DNA from: an uncultured Alteromonadaceae bacterium
Lineage (GTDB): Bacteria; Pseudomonadota; Gammaproteobacteria; Enterobacterales; Alteromonadaceae
DNA: 64,000 nucleotides
NCBI GenBank assembly: GCA_947494925.1
Contig: CANLWS010000007.1
Location: 310,001-374,000, forward strand
Direction: 5' to 3'
Under the pieces are notes generated by a model. It was given only the letters and a program-made list of their open reading frames with translations. It had not been told where the DNA came from and did no database searches. Shown piece after piece: positions 1 through 9,275 of this stretch; the first letter of the stretch is position 1, and every line of letters starts with the position of its first letter. A program made the translations under genes and the position numbers.

Positions 1-161
1 GATTGTTAGCAGTGGTCAAAGCGAGTAACGTTGCGGCGCTTAATTATAATCAGAAATTGGGTTATAAAGTGGAGAATGAAGGTGATTTGCTGGAAATCAG
101 TTTAACCCATAACAATTATTTGTCTGCCACAAAGCAGTTAAGATCGCTTTTATCAAGATAA
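1..161 (+). CDS. GNAT-family N-acetyltransferase, C-terminal fragment
   Basis: The reading frame is open from the left edge (codons begin at base 3) and ends with TAA at 159-161, giving the last ~52 residues of a protein. The stretch NVAALNYNQKLGYKVENEGD looks like the end of a GNAT acetyltransferase, where an Asn-x-x-Ala-x-x-x-Tyr-x-Lys-x-Gly-Tyr/Phe segment closes the acetyl-CoA site. In flagellin glycan loci the usual enzyme of this kind is the PseH-type acetyltransferase that acetylates an amino sugar, but too little is present to assign the substrate. It lies 17 bases upstream of the acyl carrier protein gene and probably shares its operon. Confidence 0.6.
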   Translation, partial: LLAVVKASNVAALNYNQKLGYKVENEGDLLEISLTHNNYLSATKQLRSLLSR

Positions 162-178
162 GATACAAGGAATAGATA

Positions 179-418
179 ATGAACTCAGCGGAAACGCTTT
201 ACCAAGCTTTTGCGAGCAGTCTGGATGTTGATTTATCAGAAATTAATGATGATTTGGCATATAACAGCTTTCCAAAGTGGGACTCCACTGCGCACATGAT
301 TTTAGTCGCGGAAATCGAGGCGCAGTTTGATATCATGCTGGATACAGATGACATCATTGATATGAGCTCTGTGGCCAAAGCAAAAGAAATTCTTAGCAAA
401 TACGAAGTCTCATTTTAA
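179..418 (+). CDS. acyl carrier protein
   Basis: A 79-residue acidic protein with the phosphopantetheine attachment motif Asp35-Ser36 (WDSTAHM) followed by a helix of the usual ACP type (LVAEIEAQFDI). Ser36 should carry the 4'-phosphopantetheine arm. It is not the housekeeping AcpP, whose DSL motif and fab neighbours are absent; it is the first gene of a five-gene acyl cassette with a FabG-like reductase, an adenylate-forming ligase and LuxE/LuxC-like proteins. An AAGGA ribosome binding site lies upstream, and the stop overlaps the next start (TAATG), so the two are translationally coupled. The acyl group it carries is unknown. Confidence 0.85.
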   Translation: MNSAETLYQAFASSLDVDLSEINDDLAYNSFPKWDSTAHMILVAEIEAQFDIMLDTDDIIDMSSVAKAKEILSKYEVSF

Positions 419-1146
419 TGTTGGAAGATAAGCATATTCTTGTTACTGGGGCCAGCAGAGGTATTGGTAGGGCGATTGCCGAGGTGTGTGTGGCTTTAGG
501 GGCCACAGTCTACCTTGGTGGACGAGACGATGAAACGTTGGAACATATCTGTGCAGAGCTGGGCGACAATGCTGTTCCTTTCAGTTATGACGTCAGAGAC
601 GCTGACCAGGTAAAGCAGGCTTTTTTGCACATTCAAAAACACATAGGCAGGCTGGATGGCCTGGTGAATAATGCAGGTGTAATGATAGATGCACCCTTGG
701 CAATGTCTCGCCTTGAAGATTTGCAACTTCAACTTCAGGTTAACACTGTCGCTGCGTTTCAACATAGTCAGTTAGCCAGTCGCTTAATGGCTAAAAATCG
801 TCAAGGTAGTATTATCAATATTTGCTCGGTGGTCGGCGAAAGGGGAAGTATCGGGCAAAGTGCCTATGCGGCTAGTAAAGCGGCAATGTCCGGTATGACC
901 AAATCCCTTGCGAAAGAGCTGGCAGGATTGGGTATCAGGGTTAACGGTGTTGCACCTGGATTTGTGAATACCGACCTAACCAATCATTATCCTGAACAAA
1001 AACGCACTGAAATCCTTGATTCTATTGCCTTAGGGAGAGCTGGGGAGGCGAAAGAAGTTGCTGACCTGGTGAGTTTCATGTTGTCTGATCATTCCGCTTA
1101 CATTACTGGTCAAATTATCGGTATTGATGGCGGAATGAAGCTCTAG
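418..1146 (+). CDS. FabG-like short-chain dehydrogenase (3-oxoacyl-ACP reductase type)
   Basis: A classical SDR of 242 residues. The cofactor loop T10-GASRGIG suits NADP(H), NNAG is at 84-87, and the catalytic residues are Ser137, Tyr150 and Lys154 (YAASK). The C-terminal end with IGIDGGM is typical of FabG-type 3-oxoacyl-ACP reductases. The enzyme would reduce a 3-keto group on an acyl chain held by the adjacent ACP. Starting on the stop codon of the ACP gene supports a shared substrate. A sugar-directed SDR remains possible, but the ACP and ligase neighbours favour an acyl substrate. Confidence 0.8.
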   Translation: MLEDKHILVTGASRGIGRAIAEVCVALGATVYLGGRDDETLEHICAELGDNAVPFSYDVRDADQVKQAFLHIQKHIGRLDGLVNNAGVMIDAPLAMSRLEDLQLQLQVNTVAAFQHSQLASRLMAKNRQGSIINICSVVGERGSIGQSAYAASKAAMSGMTKSLAKELAGLGIRVNGVAPGFVNTDLTNHYPEQKRTEILDSIALGRAGEAKEVADLVSFMLSDHSAYITGQIIGIDGGMKL

Positions 1147-1158
1147 GAACCAAGCATT

Positions 1159-2520
1159 GTGTTTTGGTCTGAACTGGAAAGTTTTCAAGATAACGTTGCC
1201 GTCATAGAGGGGCAGCATACTCTCACCTATGCTGAATTAGCTGGCCGTTGTGATGAGCTTGCGACGCAATTTGATGGTGGTAAAAAACTGGTTTTTGTTT
1301 TTGTATCAAATAATTCCAATGGTCTGGTTGCCTACCTAACCTGCCTGCGGGAAGGGCATGTTTGTATGATGCTTGATCCTGATTTGGATAATGCCAAGGT
1401 TGAAGCCTTATTAACTGCCTATCAACCTAACGTTATTATTCGAAACTTGAATGTTGAAAAGTATGCGAATACAAAACACACTATTGATAATAAATTGGCG
1501 TTGCTACTTTCTACATCAGGGACAACTGGGTCAGCTAAACAAGTTTCATTGAGCTATAACAATATTCAAAGCAATGCTGATGCAATTTGTGATTATCTTC
1601 CTATTCGAAAAACAGATAAAACGGTGAGCACACTGCCGCTGTTTTATTCCTATGGTTTATCAGTAATCAATTCACATCTAAATCGTGGAGCGGCAATTCT
1701 CTTTACTCAATACTCGATGATAAACAGAGAGTTCTGGCAGTTGTTTGAATCAGAACAAATCAACAGTTTTGCCGGTGTCCCGCACATTTATGATATGTTG
1801 TTAAGAATAAAATTTACCGAGTTGCCATTAAATACTTTACGGTACTTCACTCAGGCCGGCGGCAGACTAGCGGAAAATAAAGTCAGAAGCTTGGCTGAAT
1901 ATGCACTGGATACAGGTAAACAATTCTTTGTAATGTATGGACAGACTGAAGCAACAGCACGCATGTCATATCTGGAACCGGAATTGGTAAAAATACACCC
2001 TGATTCGATAGGTAAAGCAATACCCAAGGGTAAATTCGAACTACTAGATTCGGCTGGGAAACAGATAACAAAACCAGGTGAAGTTGGTGAAATCATTTAT
2101 GTTGGACCAAATGCAATGCTTGGGTACGCCAATTCTAAGGAAGATCTGGTGCACTTTCATGGAGACGGGTCGCTGGCCACTGGTGATTTAGGTTACTTCG
2201 ACAAACAAGGTCTGCATTACATTGTTGGCCGCAAAAAACGGATGATTAAATTATTTGGAAACCGTTTGAATCTCGATGAGGTCGAGCAGTATTTTAATCG
2301 ACAAGGAATTGAAGCCGCATCAACCGGTAATGATCAGAAGCTTGTTGTGGCCTTTATTAACGAACTGGATATCAGTAGTTTGAAGCAAAAGTTGAGTCAA
2401 TATTTAAATATTCATTCTTCGGTTATTATAGCCGTGTCTTTATCAGAATTTCCGCTCACCGCAAACGGTAAAAAAGATTACGCTGCAATTTTGTCACAAG
2501 TGGGACTCTCCCATGACTGA
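1159..2520 (+). CDS. AMP-dependent acyl-activating ligase
   Basis: A 453-residue member of the ANL adenylate-forming superfamily, starting at GTG. The phosphate-binding loop STSGTTGSAK is at about 118-127, the YGQTEA motif (A5) lies mid-protein, TGDLG (A7) is near residue 340, and a lysine in the C-terminal PLTANGKKDY segment matches the A10 catalytic lysine. The protein should activate a carboxylic acid as acyl-AMP and load it on the ACP encoded at 179. It is shorter than usual acyl-CoA synthetases (about 500-550 residues) and closer in size to ligases that charge a carrier protein. It overlaps the LuxE-like gene by 8 bases. Confidence 0.8.
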   Translation: MFWSELESFQDNVAVIEGQHTLTYAELAGRCDELATQFDGGKKLVFVFVSNNSNGLVAYLTCLREGHVCMMLDPDLDNAKVEALLTAYQPNVIIRNLNVEKYANTKHTIDNKLALLLSTSGTTGSAKQVSLSYNNIQSNADAICDYLPIRKTDKTVSTLPLFYSYGLSVINSHLNRGAAILFTQYSMINREFWQLFESEQINSFAGVPHIYDMLLRIKFTELPLNTLRYFTQAGGRLAENKVRSLAEYALDTGKQFFVMYGQTEATARMSYLEPELVKIHPDSIGKAIPKGKFELLDSAGKQITKPGEVGEIIYVGPNAMLGYANSKEDLVHFHGDGSLATGDLGYFDKQGLHYIVGRKKRMIKLFGNRLNLDEVEQYFNRQGIEAASTGNDQKLVVAFINELDISSLKQKLSQYLNIHSSVIIAVSLSEFPLTANGKKDYAAILSQVGLSHD

Positions 2521-3616
2521 TACTTTGATTGAAGAGTACGAATCGCACTTCAACGCATTGTTGGCTCAGCCTGTTTATCATTTAGAGCAAAGTCAGAAAG
2601 AGCAACTGTTACTCCCTCTTTTAAATTTGCTTGACCGTTATCACAGACAACAATGTCCAGCGTATAAAAACATTGTTGATCTGCAAGACGGACCGTCTGA
2701 GAAAGTGGAATCGTTACCATATCTTGCCGTCAGGTTATTTAAGCAACTCGCTCTTTCGAGTATTCGGAAAGAGAGCGTCTTTCGGGTATTACAATCATCA
2801 GGAACCACTTCACAGATCCGCTCGCAAGTGATATTGGATTCAGCTACCAGCGCACGGCAATCAAAAGTTTTGGTGAAGATTCTGCAGGAGACGATAGGCA
2901 AAGCTCGATTACCAATGCTGATAATAGATAGCCCTGGCGTACTGAAAGATAAGGCGAATTTCAATGCACGGGCAGCAGGGATTCAAGGGATTGCCTTTTT
3001 CGGCCGAGATCATACCTATGCGCTAGATGAAAATATGAATATTGATTGGCCGAACGTGGAAGCATTTTGTCAGAAGTACCAAGGGCAGCCAGTCCTTATT
3101 TTTGGATTCACTTTTATGGTCTGGCAATATTTTATTGAGGCCTTACTGAATGACAATAAAGACATCGAGTTAGAGCAAGCTATTCTTTTGCATAGTGGCG
3201 GTTGGAAGAACCTTGAGTCTAAAAAAGTAGACAATGAAGAGTTCAAACGTGTGGTTGAAGAATTGACAGGTTTACGTAATGTGTTCAATTTTTATGGTAT
3301 GGCTGAGCAAGTTGGATCCGTTTTTGTGGAATGCGAAGCGGGGCATTTGCACGCCCCCTTGTTTTCCGATGTGATTGTCAGGGATCCATTTAATCTGGAA
3401 GCTTTGGAAGTGGGAAAGGAAGGTATTCTGCAAGTGCTATCGGTTTTACCCACTAGCTACCCAGGACACAGTATTCTAACAGAAGACTTAGGTAAGTTGG
3501 CCGGTGTAGACAACTGCTCCTGTGGTCGGAAAGGCAAATACTTTAGTGTTTCCGGGAGGTTACCAAAAACTGAAGTTCGGGGATGTAGCGACACGCACAA
3601 GGTAGAATCATCATGA
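2513..3616 (+). CDS. LuxE-like acyl-protein synthetase
   Basis: The 367-residue product resembles LuxE, the subunit of the fatty-acid reductase complex that adenylates an acid and holds it as a thioester before reduction. Visible features are the nucleotide-binding stretch SSGTTSQ near residue 101, the FYGMAEQ motif near 260, the HLHAP segment, and a C-terminal cysteine (about Cys358, in RGCSD), matching the region where LuxE carries its acylated cysteine. It overlaps the LuxC-like gene by 4 bases. No luxA or luxB is present, so a role in light production is not supported. LuxE/LuxC pairs also occur in polar-flagellum glycosylation islands of Aeromonas, from memory of that literature. Confidence 0.8.
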   Translation: MTDTLIEEYESHFNALLAQPVYHLEQSQKEQLLLPLLNLLDRYHRQQCPAYKNIVDLQDGPSEKVESLPYLAVRLFKQLALSSIRKESVFRVLQSSGTTSQIRSQVILDSATSARQSKVLVKILQETIGKARLPMLIIDSPGVLKDKANFNARAAGIQGIAFFGRDHTYALDENMNIDWPNVEAFCQKYQGQPVLIFGFTFMVWQYFIEALLNDNKDIELEQAILLHSGGWKNLESKKVDNEEFKRVVEELTGLRNVFNFYGMAEQVGSVFVECEAGHLHAPLFSDVIVRDPFNLEALEVGKEGILQVLSVLPTSYPGHSILTEDLGKLAGVDNCSCGRKGKYFSVSGRLPKTEVRGCSDTHKVESS

Positions 3617-4788
3617 CTGAATTTCGCGTGTTAGCACCTGGAAATGTTGTACTTAATGATGTTCTGAATTCAGATTCAATCGACCCATTTGATGCCAGTA
3701 TTGAGAAGTTTCTTAACTCGCTATCTAGCCAAATCCTGACGAATAAAGAGTGTAAGAGTTACCCTGAGTTGATTGCGCTTGGATTCTGGTTGCGTGCGTC
3801 TAATATTGAAAGTCTGAAGCAACAGAATTTAAGAAAAGCATCTAAACCGCTGGGTTTGGTGCTTCACTTTACGCCTGCAAATGTCGACACCATGTTTATG
3901 TATAGTTGGGTGTGTTCGTTGCTGATGGGCAACAGAAATATCGTCAGAGTCGCCAGCCATGAATCGCCTATGCAAACCGCTCTGCTAATGCTGCTTGACG
4001 AATTGTTTCATCAGGCGGAATACCTACATCTGGCAAAAATGAATACATTCGTCCGGTTTGATAAAAACAGTGGGTATTCCGAAGAGTTGTCTCTTTTGGC
4101 CGATGCCAGAGTGATTTGGGGAGGTGATGAAAGTGTAAATGCCATTCGTTCTTTACCTTGCCAGCCAAGAAGTCGTGATATTAGTTTTGCGGATCGTTAT
4201 TCTGCATGCCTGATAAACGGTGACAATTTGGACAATATTGATCAATTAATTAAGCTAGCTGAGTCTTTGTGGCGAGATACCAAACCTTTTGCCCAACAAG
4301 CGTGCTCTTCACCAAGAATTATTTATTGGACAGGTGATACGAGTCAGAAGCACGCCCTATTTTCAGCGGTCAATAAAATTGCACAAGGGACACTACCGGC
4401 GGTTGAGTTAGCGAATAACCACTTGGTTTTAAGTCAGCTGGTTCGAAGTAGTCAGCCCGATTGCCAAACCATTATAATTGATAGGGTGGGGGCTGTTGAA
4501 GTGGAGGATCCTACTTTGGTCAATTTAGAATGGCATACAGGTGATGGTTTTTTCATCGTACATCAGATTGACGAGCTAGACGAACTTCCAAGGCGTTTAG
4601 AAGACAAATTACAAACCCTTAGTTATTGGAATATTCCTCGAGAACAAATATTAAAGCTTTCAGAACGATCGTCGATAAGAGGATTGGATCGACTTGTGCC
4701 TGTCGGGCGAGCATTGGAATTTTCACCAATATGGGATGGATTTGATTTATTTAGTCAATTGTCCCGGCAGATCGACATTGTTTTTTAG
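3613..4788 (+). CDS. LuxC-like acyl-CoA/acyl-protein reductase
   Basis: A 391-residue LuxC-family (aldehyde-dehydrogenase-fold) reductase. It has the [11 protein letters not shown] segment near residues 85-95 typical of LuxC, and the conserved QQACSSP stretch with Cys231 as the probable catalytic thiol that receives the acyl group before NADPH reduction to an aldehyde. Its start overlaps the LuxE-like stop by 4 bases, so the two are likely made in equal amounts as a complex. With ACP, reductase and ligase upstream, the cassette could supply an acyl group or aldehyde for modifying a sugar. The final acceptor cannot be told from sequence. Confidence 0.8.
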   Translation: MTEFRVLAPGNVVLNDVLNSDSIDPFDASIEKFLNSLSSQILTNKECKSYPELIALGFWLRASNIESLKQQNLRKASKPLGLVLHFTPANVDTMFMYSWVCSLLMGNRNIVRVASHESPMQTALLMLLDELFHQAEYLHLAKMNTFVRFDKNSGYSEELSLLADARVIWGGDESVNAIRSLPCQPRSRDISFADRYSACLINGDNLDNIDQLIKLAESLWRDTKPFAQQACSSPRIIYWTGDTSQKHALFSAVNKIAQGTLPAVELANNHLVLSQLVRSSQPDCQTIIIDRVGAVEVEDPTLVNLEWHTGDGFFIVHQIDELDELPRRLEDKLQTLSYWNIPREQILKLSERSSIRGLDRLVPVGRALEFSPIWDGFDLFSQLSRQIDIVF

Positions 4789-4838
4789 ATCGCCAAATTC
4801 ATATTTGGCAAGAACCACAACTGGGAATGAACAACATA

Positions 4839-6140
4839 ATGACAAAAGTAGTTTATGTGGGAATGAGCGCAGATTTAGTGCATCCGGGCCATCTTAATAT
4901 TTTGAAAGAAGCTGTCAAATTGGGAGATGTAACTGTTGGCTTGCTTACTGATGAGGCCATTGCTGCTTATAAACGTGTTCCATTTATGGAGTTCGAGCAA
5001 AGAAAACAGGTGATTGAAAATATTAAGGGTGTCAAGAATGTAATCGCACAAACGACACTGGATTATGTTCCCAATTTAGAATCAATCAAACCTGACTTTG
5101 TTGTTCATGGTGATGATTGGCGCGACGGCGTTCAAAAAAAAACCCGTCAAAGAGTCATTGATTGTTTGGCTCAATGGCAAGGTGAGTTGGTAGAAGTGCC
5201 CTATACCAAGGGCATTTCCTCAAGTTCACTGCAAGCTGCAATGAAAGAAATTGGTACTACGCCAGAAGTTCGCCTGAAATCACTGAAAAGAATGTTGGCT
5301 GCAAAACCTATTCTGCGTTTCCTGGATATCCATAATGCGCTGTCCGGACTCATAATTGAAAATACCAAAGTGGCAAGTGAAGAGGGAATACAAGAATTTG
5401 ATGGCATGTGGGGAAGTAGCCTCACGGATTCAACCGCGAAGGGAAAACCGGACATAGAGGCGGTTGATGTGTCTTCTCGAATGAGCACGTTGAATGAAGT
5501 TCTGGAAGTTACAACTAAACCTATTATTTATGATGGTGACACTGGAGGAAAAACAGAGCATTTTGTTTTTACCGTTAAAACGCTTGAGCGACTCGGTGTG
5601 TCAGCGGTAATTATTGAAGATAAAACCGGACTAAAAAAGAACTCACTATTTGGAACAGAGGTCGCGCAAACTCAAGATAGTATAGACAATTTCAGCCAAA
5701 AAATACGAGCCGGTAAAAATGCTCAGGCTACTGATGATTTCATGATAATCGCTCGAATAGAGAGCCTTATTTTAGGGCAGGGAATTGATGATGCTATGGA
5801 ACGAGCCGAAGCCTTTTTAAATGCTGGGGCTGATGGAATAATGATCCATAGTCGTGAAAAGTCGCCTCAGGAAATATTTGATTTTTGTGAGCGATACAAG
5901 ACTCTGCGCAACAAAAAGACCCTAGTGGTGGTGCCGTCCAGTTTCAATACAGTTTACGAAAGTGAATTGCGGGAAAGAGGTGTGAATATCGTCATCTATG
6001 CAAACCAGCTATTACGAAGTGCCTACCCGGCGATGACATCAACGGCGAAATCAATTTTGCAGCATGGTCGCTCAAGTGAGGTTGATGCACAAATGATGCC
6101 AATCAAACAGATTCTTGAATTGATCCCAGGTGGTAAATAG
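4839..6140 (+). CDS. pepM: phosphoenolpyruvate mutase with N-terminal cytidylyltransferase-like domain
   Basis: A 433-residue two-domain protein. Residues 1 to ~135 form a cytidylyltransferase-like domain with the HxGH nucleotide motif (His15-Pro-Gly-His18). Residues ~150-433 form a PEP mutase of the isocitrate-lyase superfamily, with the metal-binding DGDTGG at 232-237 and the signature [10 protein letters not shown] at 260-269. PEP mutase rearranges PEP to phosphonopyruvate, the entry step to nearly all C-P natural products. The start at 4839 is preferred over the in-frame ATG at 4827 because the CTGGGA binding site at 4821-4826 abuts the earlier one and the protein then begins MTKVVYVG. 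It is followed by the decarboxylase with a TAGTG overlap. The N-terminal domain may activate a phosphonate with CTP or may be structural; the substrate is unproven. Confidence 0.93.
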   Translation: MTKVVYVGMSADLVHPGHLNILKEAVKLGDVTVGLLTDEAIAAYKRVPFMEFEQRKQVIENIKGVKNVIAQTTLDYVPNLESIKPDFVVHGDDWRDGVQKKTRQRVIDCLAQWQGELVEVPYTKGISSSSLQAAMKEIGTTPEVRLKSLKRMLAAKPILRFLDIHNALSGLIIENTKVASEEGIQEFDGMWGSSLTDSTAKGKPDIEAVDVSSRMSTLNEVLEVTTKPIIYDGDTGGKTEHFVFTVKTLERLGVSAVIIEDKTGLKKNSLFGTEVAQTQDSIDNFSQKIRAGKNAQATDDFMIIARIESLILGQGIDDAMERAEAFLNAGADGIMIHSREKSPQEIFDFCERYKTLRNKKTLVVVPSSFNTVYESELRERGVNIVIYANQLLRSAYPAMTSTAKSILQHGRSSEVDAQMMPIKQILELIPGGK

Positions 6141-7267
6141 TGATTGAGCCAAGTGAATTTTGTGCATCGTTGGCCAAACGAAGTATCGACTTTTATTGCG
6201 GGGTACCAGACTCATTGCTGAAGCCACTTTGCGCTTATATTGATGATGCCTTGCCCTCTGACAAACACGTGATCACCGCGAATGAAGGGAATGCCTTAGC
6301 AATTGCGGCAGGGCGCTATTTGGGTTCCGGCAATGCGGCTGCTGTTTACCTGCAAAACTCGGGTTTAGGTAACGTCATTAATCCCTTGACGTCGTTAGCA
6401 GATAAACAGGTCTACAGTATTCCAATGCTACTGATCATAGGTTGGCGAGGTGAACCTGGTGTTAAGGACGAACCTCAACATGTAAAACAGGGCGCAATAA
6501 CAGAGTCTCAACTTGATTTATTGGACATACCTTATGCGGTCATTGATTCCTCTTCTGAGTTGGGTTCCGTTTTGCCACCCTTGTTAGCAAATATGATAGA
6601 TGCTTCATGTCCTGTGGCGTTGCTAGTCCGGAAAAATACGTTTTTAGCGTATAAAAAACAATTGAATAGTTACCCAGAGTATAGTTTGCCGCGAGAGAAG
6701 GCCCTGTGCGCTATTCTTGAACTTCTTAGCCCTCAAGATCTTGTTGTATCAACCACGGGAAAGACCTCCCGTGAAGTGTTTGAAATTCGGCAAGCTAGAG
6801 GTCAGAGAAACTCAGATTTTCTGACTGTCGGAGCTATGGGGCATACATCGTCCATCGCATTCGGTGTTGCAAGCGCCAGTCCGGATAAACGCGTTGTTGC
6901 ATTGGATGGAGATGGCTCTATGCTGATGCATATGGGAGCTCTCCCTGTTATCGGTAATCACGCGGCGAGTAATTTGATACATGTTGTGCTTAATAATCAG
7001 AGTCATGAGTCGGTTGGTGGGCAACCGACGGTGGCAGGAAGAATTGATCTTGAACAAATCGCTTTGGCTAGTGGCTATAAACACTACAATTCGGCAGATA
7101 GCGAAGAATCTCTAACTCAGGTCTGGCATACCTTACCCGACAAAGAAGGACCTGTCATGTTGGAAGTTAAAATTGCGAAAGGATCACGGGAAGACCTGGG
7201 ACGCCCTACAAGCACACCAAAACAAAACAAACTGGCATTTATGCGACATGCTGGCAGTACAGAATGA
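6140..7267 (+). CDS. aepY: phosphonopyruvate decarboxylase
   Basis: A 375-residue thiamine-diphosphate enzyme that decarboxylates phosphonopyruvate to phosphonoacetaldehyde, the irreversible step that pulls the PEP mutase reaction forward. Glu49 in ANEGNALA matches the ThDP-activating glutamate, and GDGSM at 257-260 with Asn285-Asn286 forms the GDG-x25-NN cofactor motif. Segments such as GWRGEPGVKDEPQH and SHESVGGQPT are characteristic of this enzyme rather than of acetolactate synthase. The GTG start overlaps the mutase stop codon, and the reductase gene overlaps its end by 4 bases, so the three-step pathway is translationally linked. Confidence 0.95.
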   Translation: MIEPSEFCASLAKRSIDFYCGVPDSLLKPLCAYIDDALPSDKHVITANEGNALAIAAGRYLGSGNAAAVYLQNSGLGNVINPLTSLADKQVYSIPMLLIIGWRGEPGVKDEPQHVKQGAITESQLDLLDIPYAVIDSSSELGSVLPPLLANMIDASCPVALLVRKNTFLAYKKQLNSYPEYSLPREKALCAILELLSPQDLVVSTTGKTSREVFEIRQARGQRNSDFLTVGAMGHTSSIAFGVASASPDKRVVALDGDGSMLMHMGALPVIGNHAASNLIHVVLNNQSHESVGGQPTVAGRIDLEQIALASGYKHYNSADSEESLTQVWHTLPDKEGPVMLEVKIAKGSREDLGRPTSTPKQNKLAFMRHAGSTE

Positions 7268-8355
7268 ATTTGAATGATAACTTGTCTATTGAAAATATCG
7301 AAATAGGCAAAGTAGCTGAAGTATTGAGTCAGTATTCCCTTGCAGGTAATACATTATTTATAACGTCAAAAAGCTTTTCACAAAGGGGAGTGGTAGCTTC
7401 TTGCCGAGCTTCGTTGACTCAGTGTGATTTATTTCTTTTTGACCAAGTCGCACCCAATCCGCAAATCTCGCAGATTGAAGGATTAGTTAATAAATATGCC
7501 CAATGCCGCATTAGCAATATCATTGCGCTCGGGGGAGGGAGTGTTCTCGATACAGCAAAAGTATTGAGCCGTTGGCTAGCGGACCCGCAAAAACCCTTTG
7601 AGCAAATGTTGAGCACAGAAAGTCATGACATCAAAACAATTCCTGTCATTGCTATGCCGACAACTGCTGGTACTGGAGCGGAAGTAACGCCATTTGCAAC
7701 TGTCTGGGATAACGAGGAACAGAAAAAGTTTTCTGTCCTAGGTGTGAAACCTGCGAACGTGATCCTAGATGCCGAATTGACACTGACATTGCCACGGCAA
7801 GAAACACTGTATTCAGCGTTGGACGCGCTTTCACATTCGCTGGAATCCATATGGAACACTAACTGCACAGAAGAAAGTAAAAAGCGTGCAGGGTCAGCCA
7901 TTGACCTGATTTGTGAAGGATTGCCAAAGGTCTTACAATATCCCGACGATATTGCATCTCGGAGCCAGCTCCTCGTCGCTGCGTCAATGGCAGGATTGGC
8001 AATATCAACGACTAAAACCGCCATCGCCCATGCGATTTCTTATCCTTTAACATTGCGTTATGGAATGCCCCATGGATTGGCGTGTAGCTTTTCATTACTG
8101 GCAATCATAGATGGGTTTGATAACGCAAAATTAAACTTAACCTCATGTCTGGTCGATAAAGTAAAAAGATTATTGTTTTCGTTGAACTTGGAAAAAGAAG
8201 TCCAGCGCTTTGTGGATTGGTCGACTTTGTTAAGTGAATTTGAAACGGAACTCGATCCTGCCAGAGCAGGTAATTTTTCCGCACAAATAAATAGCGACAA
8301 AATAATCCGGCTGTTAGAGGATTCTCAGCATTCAGTAGATGAGGTAAGCAAATGA
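7264..8355 (+). CDS. iron-containing alcohol dehydrogenase, likely phosphonoacetaldehyde reductase
   Basis: A 363-residue group III (Fe-dependent) alcohol dehydrogenase. NAD(P) binding is shown by GGGSVLDTAK from residue 90 and TTAGTGAE at 133-140; the metal ligands appear to be Asp187, His191, His256 and His270. Directly after PEP mutase and the decarboxylase, the expected reaction is reduction of phosphonoacetaldehyde to 2-hydroxyethylphosphonate (HEP), as done by PhpC-type enzymes. No aminotransferase of the 2-aminoethylphosphonate type lies in this block, which favours the HEP branch. HEP is the substrate of the MpnS-like enzyme encoded at 41844-43166. Confidence 0.88.
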   Translation: MNLNDNLSIENIEIGKVAEVLSQYSLAGNTLFITSKSFSQRGVVASCRASLTQCDLFLFDQVAPNPQISQIEGLVNKYAQCRISNIIALGGGSVLDTAKVLSRWLADPQKPFEQMLSTESHDIKTIPVIAMPTTAGTGAEVTPFATVWDNEEQKKFSVLGVKPANVILDAELTLTLPRQETLYSALDALSHSLESIWNTNCTEESKKRAGSAIDLICEGLPKVLQYPDDIASRSQLLVAASMAGLAISTTKTAIAHAISYPLTLRYGMPHGLACSFSLLAIIDGFDNAKLNLTSCLVDKVKRLLFSLNLEKEVQRFVDWSTLLSEFETELDPARAGNFSAQINSDKIIRLLEDSQHSVDEVSK

Positions 8356-9275
8356 GTTGCCGCACATTGCTATTTGGTGCAGGTCAAGGAGCCCTTCAAT
8401 ATATGGCGAATACGGCTTCTACACGTACTTTCATCGGTTTTCTGGATAATGATGAAAATAAGCAAGGAACCTTATTCGAAGGCCTGCCGGTATATTCACC
8501 TGCACAGCTAGGGGAGATTGCCTTTGATCAAATTGTGATCTCCACCCAATGGGCTTTGGATGTTTACCAACAATTGTTGGATGACTTGAATATTCCAGAA
8601 GAAAAAGTGGTCCTTCCTCAAAAAAATAAACTCAAAAAAGCCACACCGTTCGACAACCCTGAGAGCCTTAAACTAGGCAGGACGATTATTCGCGAATTGA
8701 ATCGTTTGGCAATGGGAAATGATATTCCACTGGTCGTTGACTTTGGTACTCTTCTAGGGCTGGTCAGAGACAATGACATCATTCAGTGGGATGACGATAT
8801 TGATTTCTCTGCGCCCTTTGAACACGCTGGCCAGGTAGAAATGATTGTCCTTGAGTTTACTCAAACACATAGAGATTTGGCTGATTTTACGATCGAACGT
8901 GTGACTGATAAGCGCGGTCGGGAAGTATGTATACTGTTGAAATTTACCGATCCTCAAAGCAAGCTGACACAATTTACAACATCCTTGTGTTATCGAGAAA
9001 ATGCTGATGGGCACTCTTTGCATATGCCGAGTTTAGGAATGTGGTATGCACCTGAGGTTCACTTTAGCCAGTTGGAAACTATTGAGTGGCAAGGAGAGAA
9101 GATCCAAGTTCCACATCAATATCGGGAATATTTGAGCTTTCAGTATGGCGACTGGCAGAAACCTAAAAAGAATATTCAACTGAGTGATTATGCCCATTTG
9201 CGTAAAGTGGAGTTTGCCGATATTCAAAATGCTGACTTTAAAGCGAAAAAAGTATCGGAGAAGCACGAAGTATGA
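8352..9275 (+). CDS. LicD-family phosphotransferase with N-terminal Rossmann domain
   Basis: A 307-residue protein. Residues 1 to ~90 form a small Rossmann-like domain (FGAGQGA at 8-14, FLDNDENKQG at 30-39, then a DQIVIST strand) related to CoA_binding_3/PglD-N modules. Residues ~105-300 are a LicD domain with GTLLGLVR at 132-139 and the acidic metal motif DDDID at 147-151. LicD enzymes move phosphocholine or similar groups from a CDP donor to a glycan. Sitting 4 bases inside the end of the reductase gene, this is the best candidate to place an activated phosphonate on a sugar. The donor is inferred. Confidence 0.82.
   Translation: MSCRTLLFGAGQGALQYMANTASTRTFIGFLDNDENKQGTLFEGLPVYSPAQLGEIAFDQIVISTQWALDVYQQLLDDLNIPEEKVVLPQKNKLKKATPFDNPESLKLGRTIIRELNRLAMGNDIPLVVDFGTLLGLVRDNDIIQWDDDIDFSAPFEHAGQVEMIVLEFTQTHRDLADFTIERVTDKRGREVCILLKFTDPQSKLTQFTTSLCYRENADGHSLHMPSLGMWYAPEVHFSQLETIEWQGEKIQVPHQYREYLSFQYGDWQKPKKNIQLSDYAHLRKVEFADIQNADFKAKKVSEKHEV

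Noticed and set aside
2513-4788. LuxE/LuxC genes as part of a bioluminescence operon
   Set aside because: No luxA, luxB or luxD is present and the neighbours are ACP, ligase and phosphonate genes.
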